Part shown: piece after piece, positions 1 to 9,100 of the stretch
How the letters are laid out: each line of letters begins with the position of its first letter
Numbering within the stretch: the stretch's first letter is position 1
Translations under genes and position numbers: made by a program
Source of the DNA: Euperipatoides rowelli
Taxonomy: Eukaryota > Onychophora > Udeonychophora > Euonychophora > Peripatopsidae
NCBI GenBank assembly: GCA_003024985.2
Contig: PXIH01S0004168.1
Direction: 5' to 3' (one strand)
Length of the DNA: 13,446 bases
Notes under the pieces: generated by a model
The model's input: the letters and a program-made list of their open reading frames with translations, nothing else
Database searches by the model: none
Told to the model about the DNA's origin: nothing

Positions 1-534
1 TCAAGTGAAAATCATTTAAGTTTGCAATCAAAGTATCAAATAAATTATCTTCAAATTAATCTAAACTAAAACGTGATTAAATAAGAATTGTGCCGCCACT
101 AGTTACACAACGAGCTAGAGCTTGTTAAAATACTTCCTTTCACATGTTGAATGATACCATAGTTTATAGAGCCATATAAACTGTGCTGATTACCAGAATT
201 GTTCATATTTCTAGCCTTTCACTAGATCTTTGCTTTGTTGAAACTTGAAAGCTCGTGTTTTTTTTTTAAAAAAAATGTGTGATGATAAATTTGGCCAACT
301 AAGTTTATGGTCGTTTGACATTTCATAGAATATTACTTAGTTTTGTAATTAGCAAGTTTTCTCTAAAATTGTGCTGATTTATTCTTTATAAAATTAAAAT
401 TATGGTACCACGTAATAGTATTTTTAAAAATGTTGAAAGAGGTCTATTTACACACTAACTTGAGGTGAAGACCTTGCTGAGCATAAATAAATAAATAAAT
501 ATGAAAAGACGATTGAAAGAAAAAAAAAATTCTA

Positions 535-578
535 AGTTAAAAGTATTTTTTTTAGTAATTAAAAAAATACTTTTAACT
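535..578. repeat. Perfect 18-bp inverted repeat (hairpin)
   Basis: The left arm 535-552 (AGTTAAAAGTATTTTTTT) is the exact reverse complement of the right arm 561-578, with an 8-nt spacer. The arms are AT-rich but not simple sequence. It could be the tip of a palindromic foldback element or chance in AT-rich DNA. No target-site duplication is obvious. Confidence 0.7.
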
Positions 579-659
579 CACATATAAAGTAAGTTGTGCT
601 TAAAAATATACTTGATAAATAATTGCTGTTTAAGCTGCAATTTTATGGGTGATTATTTT

Positions 660-743
660 TCAGTTCGGTGAAACATTTGAATTCAAGGAAGGGTGCAACC
701 TAGAAGTTACAGGGGGGCGCAACATTCCTTAGTTACGCCACTG
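660..743 (-). mobile_element. hAT-like transposon terminus (degenerate)
   Basis: Read on the minus strand from 743, the sequence starts CAGTGGCGTAACTAAGGA and runs into a C-rich stretch (GCGCCCCCCTG). This resembles the CAGTGGCGTA terminal repeat of hAT superfamily elements (Tip100/Zaphod type). No matching opposite end or transposase is visible at lower coordinates. It is likely a truncated non-autonomous copy, and its inner boundary is arbitrary. Confidence 0.4.
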
Positions 744-2606
744 CTATACAGTTTCTGAAACCATATTAAATTTGCTTTAAAATTGTGTATTTATATTTAA
801 TTTATGTTTAAGTGTATTGAAATTTTTAAAGATTGAATTTTAGGAGGAAAAAAATCCATTTTTTAAAACAATATTCAGTTTTGATGAAACATTTTACCAT
901 TATAACATTTTATTATTATAAAACCATTGCTATAATATTAAGTACATCTTATTAGCTTTAACTCAAGCCATAAAATATTGCTGGAAGCCAAATATTAGTT
1001 TCACGTGTTCATTAAAAAAAAAGCAATTTGCATTTGTTTGTGACTGTAAATATCTAAATTATCATTATCCTAGCTTTAAAAATAATTGGAGTAAAAATCC
1101 AATTTTTTTGTTTTTATATAGCTTAATTATTGTATTTTAATTGAATGTATTTTTTTTGCTTAACAATTCATTAAAAGAAAGAAATAAACATTTTTTTAAA
1201 ATTGACAAAAGTCTTATGTGCTGTAAATTTAACATGGATTTGTATTACATAGATGGAGCCGCCACAAGCCCTCTGTTGATGCCTTGAGAATATGCTAATT
1301 TTAAAATTATATAATTATTTCTTAAAATAAACTTATTTTTTATTTAGACAAAGGTCATGTGATTTGTTTCCGATTAAAATTAACTCTCTATGTGGTCATG
1401 CATTTCCCTTTCTGTTATTACAAAAGTTCGTCTGAGGCCAATTTCAAACAAGTGAACACATTCATTTCAGATATCTTTTACATTAAATCATGTGAAAATT
1501 TATGGGATTTTCTCAGTCCCGGATGTTAAAATTATCATTGTTGCTCCATTTCCTATGTCACATGACCGGCTGTATAATTTCTATCTAGAAAATACATAGT
1601 TCAAAATCACCCCACTAAAAAAATGTTTTATCAATGTTGTATTGTGGTTCACCATTTACCAAATTAGTCATAACTTTTTAACTTATCTAGGTGATATGTT
1701 CGTTTTTGGTCAAATATTTAAAGTTTATACAATATTCCAATACTTTGAAATAGTTAGATAATATTTTTGCATACAAAAATCACAGCAGGAAACTGTGTAC
1801 TCAATTATTGAGATGTCTTTTGACTACAAATTCTGTTTTTAGACCAACCTATCTATAAAATAATTGGTTGAAAAAATTTGGTAGGTATTTTAATGTGTTG
1901 AGATGTCAATTATGATGAGTTTATTGCAAAGAAGATTGACAAAAATAGAATTCCATGAAAATATCTAATCGTCTGCTTGTGAAATTTTGGCTCTAGAGTG
2001 TGGTTGTTAGGCTTTGTTTACAATCAATGCAAATTGATACAATAATTTTTTTCTATTGATCTATAAATAACTTCAGAATAAAAGTAAACCAATAACAACA
2101 TTTAATTAGGAATCAAAATATTTTTTAGAAATTTATTTCAGAGCATCTTTTTTGTAATAGATGCCATATGAAATCATTGGATTTTAATTGTCGATTTACA
2201 AAAAACATGTTATTTTCTTAATTATAAATGAATTTTTTAGCAAAAAAAAAAAAAAAAACCCACATACAATTAAAGAAAATATATATTAAAAAAAGGATTT
2301 TTGTTATTTTTAATAATAAAATAATGATAATTTAAATATACAGTTAAAAAATAAGTTCTAAAATGTATTTAGGCTAAAATTACTTATGTTTTCATACATT
2401 TTAAAATGTACTCAGGCAACTATAAGTTTAACAATAAACTTTAACTGAATGTTTGAATAAAAATTAGTGGGATTGCATTTGATCATATTCATGTTGACCA
2501 GTAAGTCCAGTAATATATACCGGTACTTATATTTTCGTCATTTAGAACAATGTAATCATTTGTTGTTATATGACTCCTTTGTTTTGAAATTATTTTTTGA
2601 TTCGGT

Positions 2607-2626
2607 AAAAAAAAAAAAAAAAAAAA
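2607..2626. repeat. Poly-A run of 20 bases
   Basis: An uninterrupted A-run on the plus strand, a T tract in the gene's sense. It sits just beyond the putative polyadenylation site and could act as the U-rich downstream element. Another run of 17 A lies at 2242-2258. Confidence 0.8.
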
Positions 2627-2980
2627 GCATTCAGACAAAAGGATTAAAAAAATAAAAAAATTTATTCAGTAAACTATCTTATATACTATAAGATAAAATG
2701 GGATAACCAACAAGTCTCTAGGGGAAAAATCTACAGGAACTCAGCATGACTTCCTGCAATACTAAAATCAATGTTTTTAATAAGTTCTTTTCTTTTAATA
2801 TAATAGCGTTCAGCTATTTCCTCATGGAAAATTAAATCAACTACAGTAAAACTGTAATTGAGTCAACATCAAAGCTGCAGTCAGTTCAAACAAATATAAC
2901 AACAGGCATTATGGACGGTTTCATCTAACAGGCAGAAGAGAACTTGAGATAACATTCTTTTTGAGAAGAGCTGCAATCAT
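2627..2980 (-). promoter_or_regulatory. Probable 3' UTR and polyadenylation region of the G-alpha gene
   Basis: Downstream of the TAA on the minus strand, a canonical AATAAA occurs as TTTATT at 2661-2666, about 315 nt after the stop. It is followed within about 35-55 nt by a long T tract on the minus strand (A-run at 2607-2626), resembling a U-rich downstream element. Cleavage would fall near 2635-2650. No coding sequence is visible in between. A longer UTR using a more distal signal cannot be excluded. Confidence 0.5.
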
Positions 2981-3171
2981 TTATAATAGAGATGCCTTTT
3001 CTAAATTTTCTCTTATGATAGTATCCATGACAACCTCAAAAACAACCTGAATATTACCAGTATCTGTTGCTGTGGTAAAGTGCGGATAGATTACTTTGGC
3101 TGGACTTCGGTTAAGAGCTAGAAATTTGTGTTGTACAAAAATAGCTGCACTGTCAACATTTTGATCTGGGC
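2981..3171 (-). CDS. G-alpha terminal coding exon with TxAT loop and receptor-contact C-terminus
   Basis: A 191-nt coding part ending in TAA (2983-2981). The acceptor is TTTTTTTTTGTATACAG (CT at 3172-3173). The open frame extends a few codons upstream into the intron, but the splice site gives GC as the first two bases, completing Gly. It then reads [16 protein letters not shown] and, further on, [15 protein letters not shown] and [18 protein letters not shown] is the G5 loop touching the guanine base. The alpha-5 helix that follows inserts into activated receptors, and its last residues set coupling specificity. No Cys lies at -4. The length and phase agree with the usual last G-alpha exon. 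Confidence 0.97.
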
Positions 3172-6100
3172 CTGTATACAAAAAAAAATAAAAATTAAAA
3201 ACCTTACATTTGAATATTTTTATGTTTTCATGATTATTGACCTAATAAAAAAGATAACACATCGGTAGATATTTATATTTTTTTAAGAAATTTTGAAATT
3301 AATGATTTTACCAAGTAACGTGAGTAACCGCTATCATGTTGATAGTTTTTTATACAACTTATGCATAAAATCAAAAGAAATTAGGAACGTCAATATTGAA
3401 AAATATAATGATGAGCTCCAAATTTGAATTTGAGTTCTAACCAAAGGTTTTTACAGTCACAGATCCATACAATAAACATGATAAAGAAAATGTTACTGAT
3501 TAACAAACAAATCGAATTGAACCCCTTGTTCAAATGGCTACCCCACCCTATTCGGCTACCCCACCCTATTCAATTCCCATTAAACCTTTACACTGATATA
3601 ACATTTTATCTTCAAATAGAGAAATTTGTCTGACAACAATGTCTATATTATTCCAAAATGCATTGAAACTCATCAGGAATACCATTTGTGGAATTCTATT
3701 CTAAATGTTAACACCTCTTCTTAATATGGAATTTGAACCAATTCTCTCATTGTTATATGGAATTTTTATAGAAAACTTGTGTGTTCTCTTTCCTATTCTG
3801 TTATTAATTGTATAGTACTGATTTTAATTAATTACAATTTCCTTGTACATGAAAATTAAGTTGTTTATTTGACACTAGTTTAAAAGCCCGTCATAAATGA
3901 CGGGCTTTAATTTCTTCCTTCTTATCTTGCTTTACTTAAAAGCCCGTCACAAATGATGGATACAGCGACATCTATGCACAGAAAATAGAGCAAAAACATC
4001 TTCGGGTGTCATCAGCTTGCCGAAGATGGCCAAGCAGCGTGACAGACATCATGACCAAACTTGTTTTTTTTTATTATAATTAGATTGCTTAGGTATTAAC
4101 ATATTTAATTTATTATTTCCTTATTATGTAAGTTTATTATTTTCTTAGTTATTCTTCTGAATGTTTTTTCTATTTTTAGGAATTGATAAATGATTGCTCC
4201 ATAATCTAGAATTGGTTGGATGTAATATCCGTATATAATATTGAATGCTTCTGGAGAAATAAACTTTAGATTATTTCTTATATATCCAAATCTCTTTTTT
4301 TATACTGTTAATATACATTAGATGTATTTTGAAGTTTAATCCTTCGTCAATGTTATTCCTAAATCTTTATATATTTTCACATTTTTTTTTCCAATAAAAC
4401 AATGATGTCTCTGATTACTCTATTGAGAGATGCCTTAACATTAATATGATGCGATGTAAAATGGTATCACATCAAAATTTTGTGGTATAAATGCTGTGTG
4501 TCAAAACTTCTGTCAAAATAAATAAAATACTAGATCCAAACCAGTCAAAATAAATTAAATATTGGATCAAAACCTCTGTCAAAATATTGGGCCAAAATCT
4601 CAATTACACAAATATGTCACAGGTCAAAATATCATTTTTTAATAGTATAATATTCAAAATAATCCTGAAATATATTCATTGATTTACTTATTTGAATTAA
4701 AGTTGGCCATAATTATTGATTCACTTAAAAGCATTAGAATTCAAAGCTAGTTTGAGGTTAGGCTGTAAAAAAAATTAAAATTTGAGTAAATGGTTCAGTC
4801 AACCCACTTAGCTCAAATCACTTATCTATATGGGTTCTTTGGTTTGCACGCATAAGATGTCAAGTTTAATATTAATTTAGGATAACTAAGCATTTAAATA
4901 TAATCTTATATTCATAGCAAAAAAATTATTGAATTTGTAATATATTTTTCTAAAGTTAATTTTATTATAAAAACAATATTTTGACCAGTGATAAATGTGG
5001 ATTTACTCACAAGATTTTTACATTTCAGCTATAAAATATAAGCTGAATCAGTTGCCTCATTCAATTTCAAGTATTACATTATCAGGAATTTAAAACAACT
5101 TAATCTGAATGACTAGTTATTAGTCAACTTGTTACTTTTTTACATTGACATCTGGTAACTTAGTTATTTTTTATACAAGTTGAGGTATTATTTTGGATAA
5201 ATGCAACCTGAAATTATGTTACTTTCAATGTAATTATAACTTGGTTAATTATGTAGCCTAACTTTTTCCCTTTCCCATAATTCATAATCAAGTCAATGTA
5301 TAACTAAAACACTTTACAAATGAGAACAAATACATTCCAAATTTATTTTAAAAAGTTATTTCATTAACGAAATATGAAAGATTTCAAGTCATCACCATAA
5401 TAATGTGCAAAGTAACTGTTATCTTAAATTCATAATAAATTTAATTGTAATTAATTTCCAAAACATATACATTTTGTTGTTGTTGTGAAGTAATTCCAAC
5501 AAAACGAGTTATTTTTAAAATTAACTTATACTGTAAATCCCATAACATTAAAAAATGAAATACAGATAGTGTTACAAATACAATATCATTCAATAATGTT
5601 ATCAAATATTTTCTTTAGGGTTCAACCCCTAGGACTGACATTGTTAAAGTTCATTATGGGATAGTATTTTATACAACATCTTAGAATGGCAAATATAGTC
5701 TTGGTACATAAGATTTAAGTTATGCCAAAAAAGTTTTAAAAGTTCTACCAGAATAGCAATACTTTAGTCACTTAAAAAAAATAGATATTCTACAGAGAAT
5801 AGACGGTAATGGAATCATTATTATTTTGTAACATAGTAACTATAAGTAAACAGTCATTTCAATTCTATTAGGGCTATGCTGATTTTTTGTGGATGCTTAT
5901 AGTTCCCGATAATGGATGATAATGAATTAAAAAAATATATTATCATTTAATGAATTCATTATAATTCTGACAAATTCTAATTTATAATACCGTAATCATT
6001 TTTCCTAAAGGAAATATTTTTTGGATTAACAAAAAAAAATAAGCACCGTATTCAATTGAAAGGAATATTAAATTTTTTTTTAACATTAGCTTTATATAAA

Positions 6101-9100
6101 ATGTTAAAATCTTGTGTTTTCTCTACCAGATCTAGCTAGAAAAATAAATTTAATTGGCAAAAACAACCAAACAATCTCATAATTGTTAATAGAATGTAAG
6201 AAATGCTATTTGTGTTTTCTTCACTTCCCCTGACCCTTAACATTTCCATTATTTCCTATAGAAAATTTCTGTTTGATTTACAGGTTTTTAATTTACACGC
6301 TGATTTTAAAAACACAACTCAATATAAATCAAAAATTAACTTACTATCAATTATTTTAGGTCAGAGTTACCTTTCCTTTAAGATATATCTTTAAGACATA
6401 TAACTTATAAATATCTTCATGTATTCATGTTTGAAAGCAAAAATATTATAAAAGACGACGACTAGAAATGCTTACCTTTATAATCGGAAAAATAATAATG
6501 TAGGTGGCGTCCTGAGTAAAGAATTTTTTCTCGAAATAAATCCAATTTATTAAGGAACAAAATCTAAAAAAAAATATACATACATTATACTGTATCTGAA
6601 ACAGCTCAAATCATAATTTTTGAAATGGCTAAAATCTCTTCATTAACACTTTATATTTTCTATCTCAATGACTATTGTGTCTATCTCCATTATATAGTAT
6701 TTAACAAAACCGTAAAAGAAATCATACTCACCATAGAAGTTTCTATAAAAAATCGATTGTTACATATGGAGGAGAATAATCTTAAACTTTCTTCCAGTCG
6801 ATTCTATAAATAAATAAAAGTCATAATGAAGCAGATTTGAACAAGTAAACATTACATTTATCTAATGTATCATTATTTCTCGCAGTGGACGAGAATGATT
6901 CTGTTATGTCTATAATTTACAATAATAACTACTGTTCTGCAATTTATTACATTCTATTAACAATTATAAATTGTTACTGATTTCATTAATATTTGTTAAT
7001 CCTGCATGTATACCTAATGAAATTTTGTGACTCACAAGATTAATATTGTTCTATATGTAATTTCTAAGGCAATGTTAGTGGCCATCTTTTGACACACGGA
7101 GGCCTAGTGAGACAGCTGTGATAATTGTAGTAAAGATCATATCAGTTCTAGTCTTGCTTCATAGTGTGACTAAATTGGGTATTTAATGCAAAATATTAGC
7201 GTTATATACATTTATTATACACTGGAAAGAATATTTGATGTGTCTAAAATCTAGAGTAGATTTGTTCCTTCTAATAATGACAATTTTGCCAGAAAATTGT
7301 AATAAATTACTTCCAAAGTTAACAAAAACAATTTCAGGAAGTTTTGCTTTCTAATCCTTTTAATTTCTAGGCCTCACAGAGGGCTTTTATACCCCTAGAC
7401 ATGTCACCAAATTGAATATTTTCCCTCTCAAAAATTTTAAATACATTTCCCTCACATTAATTTATTGTAATAATCCTAATAAAAGGCAAATAGCCTAATT
7501 ATAATTACCTAAGAAAAGAAACATTCATAAAAAGAAATATTCTGAAATGATTTTATCAATATTCTCTATGACAACATGCTACTTATAGAACACAAGTTAG
7601 AGCAATGATAAACCATAATTGAGAATTAGTATTCCTTACCACCTGTGGATCTTCACTAAGTACCATATCATACATACTCAGTGCACAAACAAATAATAAA
7701 GCTCGCACATCATCAAAACACTGAATCCATTTCCTCCTTTCTGATCTTTGGCCTCCAACATCAAACAACCTGTTATAAAATAAAATAAAAAGTTTAATTT
7801 TACATTTTGTATTTAGTGCTAGTTTTTTTTTTAAACTATAATTAGCACTTATAGAAACTAAAATGCAAATTGATTTAAGAAATTATAATCCTATATCCTA
7901 ATTGGAATAGATCGTGTTCCGAAGCCGGAAATTTTCCAAAGCCAGTAACAGCGCTATCTATGAACTATTTTTAGAAACTTTAATGTAACAGACTTATCGA
8001 CCCAGGAACTAAGGATTGATAATCATAATTCTTATGAGTGAGTGAGTGATTCCTGTGTAACGGGCTTAAAAATGTTTGCTGCCCATGAAACGGGCTTATT
8101 CAAAGCGTGTTCCAAAGCCATCTATGAACTTTTTTTATAAACTTTAATGCAACGGCTTATCGGCCTAGGAAATAGAGACATTGTGAGCGAGACAGTGAGT
8201 GAGTGAGAGAGAAAGAGAGAGAGAATGAGTGAGTGAGTGTGTGAGTGAGAGGGGGAGAATTTACTATTATATTAAACTTACCACACAAATTTTGGTTGGT
8301 CTCGACTTTGTGTTCTGAAGCCACATACTTTTTTAAATATCCGCCATCTACACTCGGCCTGGGAACTATTTTTAGAAACTTTAGCTACATAGTAGTGCCA
8401 AATAAAAAATGTTTGATGCCCGTGCAATTGGCTTAAAAATGTTTAATGCCCGTCTAACGGGCTTATTTGCTAGTTGTTACATGAAATAAAAATAATACAC
8501 TTATACATTAATAATAAAAATATATTTTATGTTCTGAAAATCAATCAGAAAAAACTTTATTTTATTTTATTAAGATACTATTGTAGACACTGTCAAAAGC
8601 TTTAGTGAAGTCAAAATAGAAACTACACATTGAAGAATTGGTTACTTCTAGAGATTGCAAAACACGATGAATATACAGGTAGGCCTATATGATTAGATAT
8701 TGTGCTGATGATTTCCCCTTTACTCCACCAATTGAAAAGGCTCTAGTAATGAATTAAGAAATGTTGAAATATTGAACAAGCATGCTTTTCAATGATTTTA
8801 GGTATTGGGGATGAGAAAGAGATAGGTCGTATTTGGTCAGGTGAGGCAGGATTAGGTGTTTTAGCAATAGGAATTAAATATGTTGTTTTCCAAACTTTGG
8901 GGCAAACACAAGGAACCAAAGACAAATTAACCAAATTAATAATTGAATCAGTTAACAAATTCTTTGTAGATGAAAATTGGAATGGAGTCAGGTGTATCTA
9001 AAGATAATTTGATCTTTGAGAGATTACTCACTTGAGGAGGTTTAATTAAGAGAATACTAGCCTATATTGAGTAACAATCATAAATCAAACAATTATCCAG

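Larger units (their letters stand above)
1..2600. other. Downstream intergenic AT-rich DNA, no gene seen
   Basis: No convincing exon, RNA gene or long frame on either strand. Contents worth naming are an 18-bp perfect hairpin at 535-578, a short TAAA/ATAA-type microsatellite near 484-500, an hAT-like terminus ending at 743, and an A-run at 2242-2258. A 10-bp inverted pair lies at 1353-1362 and 1558-1567. The small frame at 2467-2655 shows no similarity I recognise and includes an A-run coding lysines, so I do not treat it as a gene. Confidence 0.6.

Noticed and set aside
1353-1567. GGTCATGTGA / TCACATGACC inverted pair about 200 bp apart, as a MITE
   Set aside because: Only 10 bp match, flanks diverge and no target duplication is visible; chance is plausible.
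2467-2655. 62-codon plus-strand frame in the 3' flank
   Set aside because: It includes a poly-A run read as lysines, has no recognisable domain, and is antisense to the probable polyadenylation region.
8037-8260. Spaced GAGTGAGT and GCCCGT repeats as a CRISPR array
   Set aside because: The spacing is irregular, units are diverged, the context is a eukaryotic intron, and Helitron termini explain the repeats better.
8743-8958. 71-codon minus-strand frame as a host gene
   Set aside because: It carries RT motifs ([15 protein letters not shown]) and belongs to a dead LINE fragment. The plus-strand frame over it (8792-9001) is a shadow.
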